64,000 nt of DNA from Georgenia faecalis. Lineage in GTDB: Bacteria > Actinomycetota > Actinomycetes > Actinomycetales > Actinomycetaceae. This document shows positions 9,540 to 18,463 of the stretch, piece by piece (the stretch's first letter is position 1; every line of letters begins with the position of its first letter). The stretch lies in NCBI RefSeq assembly GCF_003710105.1, contig NZ_CP033325.1, forward strand, positions 682,001-746,000, written 5' to 3'. The notes under the pieces are model-generated. The model searched no databases. It worked only from the letters and a program-made list of their open reading frames with translations, and had not been told where the DNA came from. Position numbers and translations under genes: made by a program.

Positions 9540-10556
9540 GTGAGCGTGACCGAGGCGGAGGCCGCGCCGGACATCTGGTGCGAGGACCTCGTGCGGATCT
9601 TCTCGACGGAGGGCGTGGAGGTGCAGGCCCTGCAGGGACTGACCCTGCGCGTCGAGCGCGGCGACCTCGTCGCGATCGTCGGGGCGTCCGGGTCGGGCAA
9701 GTCCACGCTGCTGACGATCCTGTCCGGGCTCGACCGCCCGACGGGCGGGTCGGCGGTCGTCGCGGGGACGGACCTGCTCACGATGGGGCGCGCCGAGCGG
9801 GTGCGGTACCAGCGCCACACCGTGGGGTTCGTGTGGCAGCAGACCTCGCGCAACCTCATGCCGTACCTCACCGCGGCGGAGAACATCGCGGTCCCGCTCG
9901 TCCTCGCCGGGGCGAAGGCCCGGGCGGCGCGGGTGGACGAGCTGATCGACGTGCTCGGGATCGGGTACTGCCGCGACCGGCGCCCGGAGCAGATGAGCGG
10001 CGGCGAGCAGCAGCGCACCGCCATCGCGGTGGCGCTCGCGAACTCCCCTCGCGTCCTGCTCGCCGACGAGCCGACCGGTGAGCTCGACGACGCGACGAGC
10101 GTCGAGGTGCTCGAGGCGCTGCGGGCGGCCTCGGAGCGGCTCGGGGTGACCGTGCTCATCGTCACCCACGACCCGACGGTCTCCGAGCACGTGCGGCGCA
10201 CGGTCCAGATCCGGGACGGCCGGACCTCGACCGAGGTGCTGCGGCGGACCGAGGTGGACCACACCGGCGCGGAGGTCCACGTGGCGGAGGAGTTCGCCGT
10301 CATGGACCGCAGCGGGCGGCTCCAGCTCCCGGCCGACTTCGTCGGCGCCCTCGGCCTGCGCGACCGTGTGCGGCTCGCGCTGGAGACCGACCACGTGGGG
10401 GTGTGGCCCGACGCGCCCACGCCGCGGCCGACGGCGGCGGAGGCGCCGGCTGCCGCTACCCCGCCGGCGTCCGCCCCGCCGGCGTCCGCCCCACCGGGGG
10501 AGCGCCCGACGCGGCGCTCGCTGCGCCGCACGGCCCGCACGGGGGAGGACGCATGA
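9540..10556 (+). CDS. MacB/LolD-type ABC ATPase with AbrB-like C-terminal extension
   Basis: This is an ATPase of 338 residues for the FtsX-type permeases. Walker A is 'GASGSGKST', the signature is 'MSGGEQQR' and Walker B ends 'LLADEPTGEL', as in the LolD/MacB subfamily. I chose the GTG at 9540 because GAGAGGGG (9525-9531) sits at ribosome-binding distance; the in-frame GTG at 9531 overlaps the upstream stop and is the alternative. The ATPase fold ends near residue 230. It is followed by a segment 'DRSGRLQLPADFVGALGL' and a short strand 'RVRLALETDHVGVWP', which resemble the swapped-hairpin AbrB/MazE fold. A Pro/Ala-rich, then Arg-rich tail closes the protein. The AbrB resemblance is by eye only. 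The stop overlaps the next ATG (ATGA). Confidence 0.88.
   Translation: MSVTEAEAAPDIWCEDLVRIFSTEGVEVQALQGLTLRVERGDLVAIVGASGSGKSTLLTILSGLDRPTGGSAVVAGTDLLTMGRAERVRYQRHTVGFVWQQTSRNLMPYLTAAENIAVPLVLAGAKARAARVDELIDVLGIGYCRDRRPEQMSGGEQQRTAIAVALANSPRVLLADEPTGELDDATSVEVLEALRAASERLGVTVLIVTHDPTVSEHVRRTVQIRDGRTSTEVLRRTEVDHTGAEVHVAEEFAVMDRSGRLQLPADFVGALGLRDRVRLALETDHVGVWPDAPTPRPTAAEAPAAATPPASAPPASAPPGERPTRRSLRRTARTGEDA
10461..10490 (+). repeat. Tandem 15-base direct repeat, two perfect copies
   Basis: The unit CCGCCGGCGTCCGCC occurs at 10461-10475 and again at 10476-10490 without a mismatch. It encodes a doubled Pro-Ala-Ser-Ala-Pro block in the flexible tail of the ABC ATPase. This is probably a replication-slippage product that could vary in copy number between strains. 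Confidence 0.85.
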
Positions 10557-11281
10557 GCGGGAGCGTGCTGCGCGCGGTCGAGGTGAGCCGCGTGTTCGCC
10601 ACGGGGGCCGGTGACGTCCACGCGCTGCGCGGCGTGAGCCTGGAGGTCGGCGCCGGTGAGCTCGTCGTCGTGCGGGGGCCGTCCGGGTCCGGCAAGACGA
10701 CCCTGCTCAACCTCCTCGGCGGCCTCGACCGGCCCACCGGCGGCCGGGTCCTGCTCGGCGACGGCCGTGAGCTGTCCGCGCTGCCCGAGAAGGACGTCCT
10801 CACGGTGCGGCGCGAGCAGATCGGCTACGTCTTCCAGTCCTTCGGCCTCATCCCCGTGCTCTCGGCCGCGGAGAACGTCGAGGTGCCGCTGCGGCTGCTC
10901 GAGGTGCCGGCCCGCGAACGCGACGAGCGCGTGGCGCGCGCCCTGGAGACCGTGGGGCTCGCCGCCCACGCCCGCCAGCGTCCCTACGAGCTTTCCGGCG
11001 GTCAGCAGCAGCGGGTCGGCATCGCCCGCGCCCTCGTGGCCGAGCCCGCGATCCTCCTCGCCGACGAGCCCACGGGCCAGCTCGACTCCGCCACCGCGGC
11101 GACGATCATGGACCTCATCCGCTCGCTCACCCACCGCCGGGGCCTGGCCGCCGTGGTCTCCACGCACGACCCCGTCCTCACCGAGCAGGCGGACCGCGTC
11201 GTCGACCTCCATGACGGCCGACCGCGCCCCGCGGCCACCGTGGCGAAGCGCACGGTGCGGGAAACGGGTGCTGGGGAGTAG
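10553..11281 (+). CDS. MacB/LolD-type ABC ATPase (second of pair)
   Basis: This is a compact ATPase of 242 residues, the normal size for LolD/MacB-type subunits. The ATG at 10553 overlaps the stop of the previous ATPase and follows GGGGGAGG. Walker A is 'GPSGSGKTT', the signature is 'LSGGQQQR', Walker B ends in 'LLADEPTGQL', and the switch histidine is in 'VSTHD'. With the preceding ATPase it could form a heterodimeric motor under the two different FtsX-type permeases. It closes the array: the TAG stop coincides with a TAGAAT hexamer that looks like the promoter of the next gene. Confidence 0.9.
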   Translation: MSGSVLRAVEVSRVFATGAGDVHALRGVSLEVGAGELVVVRGPSGSGKTTLLNLLGGLDRPTGGRVLLGDGRELSALPEKDVLTVRREQIGYVFQSFGLIPVLSAAENVEVPLRLLEVPARERDERVARALETVGLAAHARQRPYELSGGQQQRVGIARALVAEPAILLADEPTGQLDSATAATIMDLIRSLTHRRGLAAVVSTHDPVLTEQADRVVDLHDGRPRPAATVAKRTVRETGAGE

Positions 11282-11284
11282 AAT
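11279..11284 (+). promoter_or_regulatory. Candidate -10 element for typA
   Basis: TAGAAT matches the actinobacterial TAnnnT -10 pattern and overlaps the stop codon of the upstream ATPase. It would start a transcript near 11291 and leave a leader of about 85 bases before the typA ATG. No convincing -35 element is seen. Confidence 0.4.
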
Positions 11285-11375
11285 TGACAGTTGGCGCTGA
11301 CTCTGACGCGCCGTCGGGCCCGGCACCTCATGTCGGACCGCCCCGGCCCTTTCTCCGCTGAATCGAGTTCCGCGT

Positions 11376-13283
<1,908 letters not shown>

Positions 13284-13291
13284 TCGCCGCC

Positions 13292-13313
13292 GGCGCCCGG
13301 CTCCGGGTGCCGC
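13292..13313. terminator. Candidate hairpin after typA
   Basis: CGGCGCCCGG and CCGGGTGCCG can pair with one G-T mismatch around a minimal loop, immediately after the typA stop and before the convergent gene ending at 13359. There is no T tract, which is usual for this genome. Confidence 0.4.
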
Positions 13314-13358
13314 GGCCGCACCCGACGCCCCTCGTCCCCCTCGTCCTCGTTCCGGAGG

Positions 13359-13841
13359 TCAGGCGGGGCCGGGGGGCGTCGCTGCATCACCGAGGAGGTG
13401 CGCCGCCTCCGCCCGGTGAGCGGCGTCCACCTGGATCTCGTAGCGGCTCGCCTCGAACGACGTGACGCTGGAGAAGTCGCGCCGCCCGCCGGTGGACCAG
13501 TGCGCGAGGAAGCCGAACAGCGCCCCCCACGCGGCGCCGAAGGCCACGGCCACCAGGAGCACCGTCAGCCACTGGACGTCCACGACGAACAGGGCGAGCA
13601 GGAGCCCGACGAGCAGGCCGAACCATGCGCCGCCGGCGGCGCCGTCGAGCGCCGCGCGCCCGTTCGTCCGGCGCCCGGTGACCTGCTCGACGGACCGGAT
13701 GCCCACGCCGACGATCCGCACGTGCTCGACCGGGAAGCCGCGGTCGGAGAGCCGGTCGACGAGGCGCTGCGCCTCCGGGTAGGTCGTCACCTCGACCACG
13801 GGTTCGTACCGGGCCGCCGGCCCGGGAACGGTGTCGGTCAT
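13359..13841 (-). CDS. General stress protein 17M-like small membrane protein
   Basis: This is a 160-residue protein with an N-terminal soluble domain whose 'VEVTTYPEAQRLVDRLSDRG' and 'VRIVGVGIRSVEQVTGR' match the general stress protein 17M/YflT-like fold. It is followed by two membrane helices (about residues 75-120) rich in Gly/Ala, and a tail ending near 'FEASRYEIQVDAAHRAEA'. The minus-strand ATG at 13841 has a GGAGG box 6-10 bases upstream. Proteins of this type are common in actinobacteria and are tied to stress responses, but no activity is known. It diverges from the deacetylase gene; the 117 bases between them hold both promoters. Confidence 0.75.
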   Translation of the reverse strand: MTDTVPGPAARYEPVVEVTTYPEAQRLVDRLSDRGFPVEHVRIVGVGIRSVEQVTGRRTNGRAALDGAAGGAWFGLLVGLLLALFVVDVQWLTVLLVAVAFGAAWGALFGFLAHWSTGGRRDFSSVTSFEASRYEIQVDAAHRAEAAHLLGDAATPPGPA

Positions 13842-13946
13842 GGGAACCTCCAGACCCTCGAGAGGTCCCACGGTACGGCGAGCCGCCCGGCGACGCCGGA
13901 CGGGCGGCGCCCGGGGTGGCGGGGCGGGCAGGGGGCGCGCGGGCGC

Positions 13947-13952
13947 CACAAT
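13947..13952 (+). promoter_or_regulatory. Candidate -10 element, leaderless deacetylase transcript
   Basis: CACAAT lies six bases before the GTG at 13959, so transcription would begin at or next to the start codon. There is no ribosome-binding site in this interval, which fits leaderless initiation. Confidence 0.4.
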
Positions 13953-13958
13953 GGGTTG

Positions 13959-15494
13959 GTGACGACGGCCAGCCCCCAGCGCCTCCTCGGCGTCTTCGCC
14001 CACCCCGACGACGAGACCATCGGCGCCGGCGCGCTGCTCGCCCTGGCCGCCCGCGGGGGCCACGACGTCTCGGTCGTCACCTGCACACGCGGGGAGCGGG
14101 GCGAGGTCGTCGCCCCCGAGCTCGCCGCGCTGCGCGGGGACGGCCCGGCGCTCGCGGCCCGCCGCGAGCAGGAGCTCGACGCCGCCCTCGTCGCCCTCGG
14201 CGTGGACCGCCACCTGTTCCTCGACCAGGTCCCCGGCCTCGCCGAGCACCACCCCGCGCGCTTCGTCGACTCCGGGATGATGTGGGTGCGCCCGGGCATC
14301 GCCGGACCCGCGACGGACGCGGGGCGCGACGCCTTCAGCGTCCTCGACGTCGAGGTGCTCGCCACGCTGCTCGCGGTCGTCGTGCGCCAGCTGCGCCCCA
14401 CGGTGGTCCTCACCGAGGAGCCCGGGGGCGGCTACGGCCACCCGGACCACGTCCAGGCCCACCGGGTGACGATGCGGGCCGTCGAGCTCGCCGCCGGGGC
14501 GCCGGGCCGGCACGAGCTCGTCCGGTTCCTCGACGCCGACCAGCCGTGGCGGGTGCCCACCGTCGCCTGGGTGGCGATGTCCCGGGAGGACGTCGTCGTG
14601 GCGACGGACGAGCTCGCCGAGCGCCTGCGCGGCGTCGACGTCCGGTCCGCCACCGGGGAGCCGCTCCGGCCGCCGACGCCCGTGCCCGACGACGCCGAGC
14701 TGCCGTCGGTCGTGGTCCCCGCCGGTGGGATCGCGGCGACCCTGGACGCCCGCGGCGTGGTCGAGGACGTCCTCCTCGCCCTGCGGGCGCACCACAGCCA
14801 GGTCCAGGCGGTCGCGGCCGTGCCGACGCCGGGACGTCTCGCCGGGTCCTTCGCCCTCGCCGACGGCGCCCTCCACCCCCTGCTCGACCGCGCGTACGTG
14901 CGGCTCGCGCCGGGGTACGCCCTGCCGGCCGACCTGCTCGTCCCGTCCGCGCCGGGGGGCGCCGCGGCGTTCGGCCCGGACCGTGGGCCTGCCGCCGCCG
15001 CCGGTGCGAGTGCCGCCCCGAACCACCCGGCGGCCGCGCCGGTCGCTCCTCCGGCTGCCTGGCCGGTCGCCCCGCCGGCCGCCCCGCGGGCGAGCGGGCG
15101 CCCCGCGCGCCGCCGGTCGCTCGTTGACCCCGCCTGGCCGTACACCCTGCCCGTCGCTTTCGCCGCCGGGCTGATCACGGCGGCGCTGGGGACCGTCGTC
15201 CACCGCTTCGAGTGGCAGGGGTGGCCGGTGGGCATGGTGCTGGCCCTCGTGAGCGTCCTGGCCGCCTCGACGGCGGCGCGCGCCTTCGCCGGATACGGCG
15301 GCACCATCGTCGCCACCCTCACCGTCGTGTTCACCACCCAGGCGATGACGTTCGTGCGGCCGGGCGGGGACGTCCTCGTCACCGGCGAGCCGATGAGCTA
15401 CGCGTGGCTGCTCGGCGCCCCGGTCCTCGCGCTCCTGCCCGTCGTCCTGCCCACCCGCTGGTTCGCCGACGCGCGCCGGAGGGGCAATGCCTGA
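13959..15494 (+). CDS. mshB: PIG-L/MshB-type deacetylase fused to a four-helix membrane domain
   Basis: The N-terminal ~330 residues are a zinc-dependent LmbE/PIG-L deacetylase. The 'AHPDDE' motif at residues 14-19 and 'GYGHPDH' (His161, Asp163, His164) followed by His168 supply metal ligands and the catalytic base. The closeness of these motifs to MshB suggests deacetylation of GlcNAc-inositol in mycothiol synthesis. MshB proteins normally end near 300 residues. Here an Ala/Pro-rich linker (about residues 345-390) leads to four membrane helices up to residue 511, resembling the actinobacterial DUF6113 domain. The GTG at 13959 is preferred because the family N-terminus begins there and a -10 hexamer lies just upstream. 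The flavin reductase gene overlaps its last codons. A non-mycothiol substrate remains possible. Confidence 0.8.
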   Translation: MTTASPQRLLGVFAHPDDETIGAGALLALAARGGHDVSVVTCTRGERGEVVAPELAALRGDGPALAARREQELDAALVALGVDRHLFLDQVPGLAEHHPARFVDSGMMWVRPGIAGPATDAGRDAFSVLDVEVLATLLAVVVRQLRPTVVLTEEPGGGYGHPDHVQAHRVTMRAVELAAGAPGRHELVRFLDADQPWRVPTVAWVAMSREDVVVATDELAERLRGVDVRSATGEPLRPPTPVPDDAELPSVVVPAGGIAATLDARGVVEDVLLALRAHHSQVQAVAAVPTPGRLAGSFALADGALHPLLDRAYVRLAPGYALPADLLVPSAPGGAAAFGPDRGPAAAAGASAAPNHPAAAPVAPPAAWPVAPPAAPRASGRPARRRSLVDPAWPYTLPVAFAAGLITAALGTVVHRFEWQGWPVGMVLALVSVLAASTAARAFAGYGGTIVATLTVVFTTQAMTFVRPGGDVLVTGEPMSYAWLLGAPVLALLPVVLPTRWFADARRRGNA

Positions 15495-16023
15495 GCCGGG
15501 CGTGCCGCCCGCCGGGGCCGGACCCGCGCCGGAGCAGCTCGTCGACCGGTTCCGCACGACGATGCAGCGCCTGCCCAGCGGCGTGACCGTGGTGTCGCTG
15601 CGCCAGGGCGCCACCGACTACGCGATGACCGCGACGGCCGTCGCCTCCGTCTCCCTGCGGCCGCCGATGGTCCTCTTCTGCGTGCACACCGACGCGCGGG
15701 TGCGTGAGGTGCTCGACGAGGTGGACACCTGGGCGATCTCCCTCCTCGACGCCGGCGCCGGGGTCGCCGCCGAGCGGCTGGCCAGCCCCGGGCGGCCCGC
15801 CCTCGGCCAGCTCCTCGGGATCGCGCACCACCGGGGGGCCGCGAGCGGCGCCGCGCTCCTCGACGCCGCCCAGGGGTGGGTCGAGTGCCGCACCGCGTGG
15901 GTGAAGAACGCGGGCGACCACGACGTCGTCGTCGGCGAGGTGCTCGACGCTCAGCTCGGCCCCACGGCCACGGGCGGTCTCGTCCACCACCTCGGGCGCG
16001 TGCGAGTCCTCCCGGGGCGCTGA
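15487..16023 (+). CDS. Flavin reductase (NAD(P)H:FMN oxidoreductase-like)
   Basis: This is a 178-residue protein of the flavin reductase-like, FMN-binding split-barrel family. Diagnostic stretches are 'FRTTMQRLPSGVTVVS', 'AMTATAVASVSLRPPMVLFCV' (flavin phosphate and isoalloxazine contacts) and 'DTWAISLLDAGA'. Such enzymes supply reduced FMN/FAD to a monooxygenase or act as NAD(P)H oxidoreductases; no oxygenase partner is encoded nearby. The ATG at 15487 lies within the end of the deacetylase gene (8-base overlap) and follows GGAGGGG, so the two genes are translationally coupled. It has the normal family length. Confidence 0.88.
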   Translation: MPEPGVPPAGAGPAPEQLVDRFRTTMQRLPSGVTVVSLRQGATDYAMTATAVASVSLRPPMVLFCVHTDARVREVLDEVDTWAISLLDAGAGVAAERLASPGRPALGQLLGIAHHRGAASGAALLDAAQGWVECRTAWVKNAGDHDVVVGEVLDAQLGPTATGGLVHHLGRVRVLPGR

Positions 16024-16032
16024 GCCCCCCGG

Positions 16033-16038
16033 TAGAAT
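16033..16038 (+). promoter_or_regulatory. Candidate -10 element for the VanW-domain gene
   Basis: TAGAAT lies ten bases after the flavin reductase stop. Transcription would start near 16045, giving a leader of about 35 bases that contains the AGGGAAGAGAGG ribosome-binding region before the ATG at 16079. Confidence 0.45.
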
Positions 16039-16078
16039 GACGCGGCCCATACGGCATGGGCTAGGGAAGAGAGGCTTC

Positions 16079-17809
16079 ATGCGATCGCAGGGGACGCCGG
16101 TCGTCGACGTCGAGCGGCACGCGCGTCCCGGGCGTCGTCGCCGGCGCCGGGCACCGCTGGTCCTCGCGACCGTCCTCGTCCTCCTCGTCGCCGCCTACGC
16201 GGCGGCCACCTGGTACGTCGGTGACCGCGTCCCGCGGGGAACCACGGTCGCGGGCGTCGCCATCGGCGGCCTCCCGGCCGCGGAAGCGCGGGAACGGCTC
16301 GAGTCCGCGCTCGGCGACGCGGTGAGCGCGCCGATCCCGGTCGTGCTCGGTGAGAACGAGACCACGATCGACCCCGCCGAGGCCGCCTTCACCTTCGACA
16401 CCGCCGCCACCGTCGACGAGCTCACCGGCTTCTCCTTCGACCCCCGTTCGCTCCTGCGCCACCTCACCGGCGGCCGCGAGCACGTCCCCGTCACCACCGT
16501 GGACCGGGACGCCCTCACGGCGGCCCTGGAGCGGGTCGACGGCGTCGTCGGCGTCGCCCCCGTCGAGGGCGCGATCGCCCTGGTCGACGGCGCGGCCGAG
16601 GTCACCGAGCCGGTGCCCGGCACCGCGGTGGACGTCCCGGCGGCCGTGGACCTCCTCGCCGAGGACTGGCTCACCGGCCCCCACCCCGTCCCGCTGCCGT
16701 CCACGGAGGTCCCGCCCGTCGTCGGCCGGGAGGCGGTCGAGGCCGCGCGCACCGAGCTGGCGGCGCCGCTCACCGGGGCCCCCGTGTCCGTGCTCGTGGA
16801 CGACCGGCTCGTGGAGCTGACGCCGGCGGACCTCACCTCCGCGGCGGCGATCGTCCCGGACGGCCCCGAGCTCGTCCTCGAGCTCGACGGCGAGGCCCTC
16901 GTCGCGCTCCTCACCGAGCGCGACCCCGAGCTCGCCGCACCGGGGCGCGACGCCGCCATCGTCCTCCAGGGCGGCGTGCCCACCGTCGTCCCCTCGACGA
17001 CCGGGCTCGGGCTCGACGTCGAGGAGGTGACCGCGGCCGTGCGCGCGGCGGCCCTGTCGCCCAGCGACCGCACCGCCGAGGTCTCCCGCATCGTCGTCGA
17101 GCCCGAGTTCACCACGGCCGAGGCCGAGGCGCTGGGTGTCACCCAGGTGGTCTCCACCTTCTCCACGCCGCTCTTCCACGACCCGGTGCGGACCCAGAAC
17201 CTCGTCACCGGCACCCGGGAGATCTCCGGCACCCTGGTCAGGCCGGGGGAGACGTTCAGCCTCATCGAGGCGCTGGGACCGATCACCGCGGAGCGTGGCT
17301 TCGCCGCCTCCGGCGTCGTCGTCGACGGCCTGGAGACCACCGGCATGGGCGGTGGCCTGTCCCAGCTGTCGACGACCACCTTCAACGCGGCGTACTTCGC
17401 CGGGATGGAGCTCGTGGAGTTCCAGCCGCACTCCCACCACTACGCCCGCTACCCCGAGGGCCGGGAGGCGACGCTCTTCACCCCGCACGTCGACCTCAAG
17501 TGGCGCAACACCACGGAGTACGGCGCGCTCGTGGAGGCGTGGGTGGCGGACAACCAGGTCCACGTGCGGCTGTGGGGCACGCCGTACTTCGACGTGGAGT
17601 CGCAGACCGGTGAGCGCTACAACATCACCCAGCCGACCACCGTCTACAACAGCGGCCCCAACTGCGTGGCGAACAGCTCGCCCGACCCGGGGTTCACGGT
17701 CCAGGTCACCCGCACCGTGCTCCGGGAGGGCACGCAGGTGGACCAGCGCACGTACACGACGACGTACCGCCCCTGGGACCGGGTGGTCTGCGGGAGTGCA
17801 CCGGGCTGA
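16079..17809 (+). CDS. VanW-domain membrane-anchored cell-wall protein
   Basis: This is a 576-residue surface protein. A basic N-terminus (several Arg around residue 20) precedes one membrane helix ('APLVLATVLVLLVAAYAAATW'), so the rest is extracytoplasmic. Two repeats of about 110 residues resemble the putative peptidoglycan-binding domain (PG_binding_4) that accompanies VanW. The VanW domain fills the C-terminal half ('LVRPGETFSLIEALGPIT', 'GGGLSQLSTTTFNAAYFAG', 'HHYARYPEGREATLF'). VanW occurs in some vancomycin-resistance clusters, but its biochemical role is unknown; no other van genes are present. The ATG at 16079 follows AGGGAAGAGAGG. An upstream in-frame ATG at 16037 overlaps the promoter hexamer and was rejected. 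Confidence 0.9.
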   Translation: MRSQGTPVVDVERHARPGRRRRRRAPLVLATVLVLLVAAYAAATWYVGDRVPRGTTVAGVAIGGLPAAEARERLESALGDAVSAPIPVVLGENETTIDPAEAAFTFDTAATVDELTGFSFDPRSLLRHLTGGREHVPVTTVDRDALTAALERVDGVVGVAPVEGAIALVDGAAEVTEPVPGTAVDVPAAVDLLAEDWLTGPHPVPLPSTEVPPVVGREAVEAARTELAAPLTGAPVSVLVDDRLVELTPADLTSAAAIVPDGPELVLELDGEALVALLTERDPELAAPGRDAAIVLQGGVPTVVPSTTGLGLDVEEVTAAVRAAALSPSDRTAEVSRIVVEPEFTTAEAEALGVTQVVSTFSTPLFHDPVRTQNLVTGTREISGTLVRPGETFSLIEALGPITAERGFAASGVVVDGLETTGMGGGLSQLSTTTFNAAYFAGMELVEFQPHSHHYARYPEGREATLFTPHVDLKWRNTTEYGALVEAWVADNQVHVRLWGTPYFDVESQTGERYNITQPTTVYNSGPNCVANSSPDPGFTVQVTRTVLREGTQVDQRTYTTTYRPWDRVVCGSAPG

Positions 17810-17814
17810 GGCCC

Positions 17815-18036
17815 TCAGCGCTCGCGCGGCCGGCGGGCCGGGGCGGGCGGCACCGGCTTACCGGCGACGATGTCCGTCGCCGCCACGCGCACCGTGCCCC
17901 GCTTGGTGGCGACGACGACGCCGTCGGCGCCGACCTCGAGGAGGTCGCCGAGCGCGTCGGAGAACCCGCCGGCCGCCAGGCGGTACCGCACCACCACCCG
18001 GGTGCCCGGCGACCACGACTCCCACCCGCTCGCCAT
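17815..18036 (-). CDS. Small SH3-like barrel protein of unknown function
   Basis: This is a 73-residue basic protein. The pattern 'WSPGTRVVVRYRL' then 'FSDALGDLLEVGADGVVVATKRGTVRVAATDIVAGKPVP' looks like a small SH3-type beta barrel, as found at the N-terminus of Rv0428c-like acetyltransferases and as free-standing small proteins beside the ferredoxin gene in related actinobacteria. No acetyltransferase domain follows here. It converges on the VanW gene (5 bases between stops) and diverges from fdxA. No ribosome-binding site is obvious. The function is not known and the fold assignment is by eye. Confidence 0.6.
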   Translation of the reverse strand: MASGWESWSPGTRVVVRYRLAAGGFSDALGDLLEVGADGVVVATKRGTVRVAATDIVAGKPVPPAPARRPRER

Positions 18037-18087
18037 GCCTGCCTCCCGCCGTGCCGGACCAGCACCCGCGGTGCCGACGATCTAGGG

Positions 18088-18093
18088 GATACT
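18088..18093 (+). promoter_or_regulatory. Candidate -10 element for fdxA
   Basis: GATACT, within TCTAGGGGATACTAGG, would start a transcript near 18100 and leave a leader of about 37 bases that contains the GAGGAGGA ribosome-binding site of fdxA. This is a local patch of lower GC content. Confidence 0.4.
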
Positions 18094-18136
18094 AGGCGGA
18101 CACCGCACCGCGCCGCCGCGCAGAGGAGGACCCCCC

Positions 18137-18454
18137 GTGACGTACGTCATCGCTCAGCCCTGTGTCGACATCAAGGACAAGGCCTGCGTCGACGAGTGCC
18201 CGGTCGACTGCATCTACGAGGGCCAGCGCTCCCTGTACATCCACCCCGACGAGTGCGTCGACTGCGGGGCGTGCGAGCCGGTCTGCCCGGTCGAGGCGAT
18301 CTACTACGAGGACGACGTCCCGGACCAGTGGTCGGACTACTACCGCGCCAACGTCGAGTTCTTCAACGACCTGGGCTCCCCGGGCGGTGCGGCGAAGATG
18401 GGACTCATCGCCAAGGACGACCCGCTCATCGCCGCCCTGCCCCCGCAGGCCTGA
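18137..18454 (+). CDS. fdxA: 7Fe ferredoxin FdxA
   Basis: This is a soluble electron carrier of 105 residues, the usual length for actinobacterial FdxA. The N-terminal half has Cys residues in '[17 protein letters not shown]', and the second motif '[15 protein letters not shown]' is a canonical 4Fe-4S site. The spacing of the first motif suggests a 3Fe-4S plus 4Fe-4S protein. The acidic stretch that follows ('[13 protein letters not shown]') is conserved in the family. The GTG start at 18137 follows GAGGAGGA. dapC begins nine bases after the stop; the fdxA-dapC pairing is a stable actinobacterial arrangement, although no functional link is established. Confidence 0.97.
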   Translation: MTYVIAQPCVDIKDKACVDECPVDCIYEGQRSLYIHPDECVDCGACEPVCPVEAIYYEDDVPDQWSDYYRANVEFFNDLGSPGGAAKMGLIAKDDPLIAALPPQA

Positions 18455-18463
18455 GCCGCCTCG

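Noticed and set aside
11284-11289. Consensus TTGACA as a -35 element for typA
   Set aside because: There is no -10-like hexamer 16-18 bases downstream (11306-11312 is CG-rich). The overlapping TAGAAT at 11279 is a better -10 candidate.
16037-16078. Upstream ATG for the VanW-domain gene
   Set aside because: It overlaps the TAGAAT promoter hexamer and has no ribosome-binding site, whereas the ATG at 16079 has a strong one and gives a normal signal-anchor.
16079-17809. VanW protein as evidence of a vancomycin-resistance cluster
   Set aside because: No vanHAX-type ligase, reductase or dipeptidase gene is nearby; VanW-domain proteins are common without resistance.
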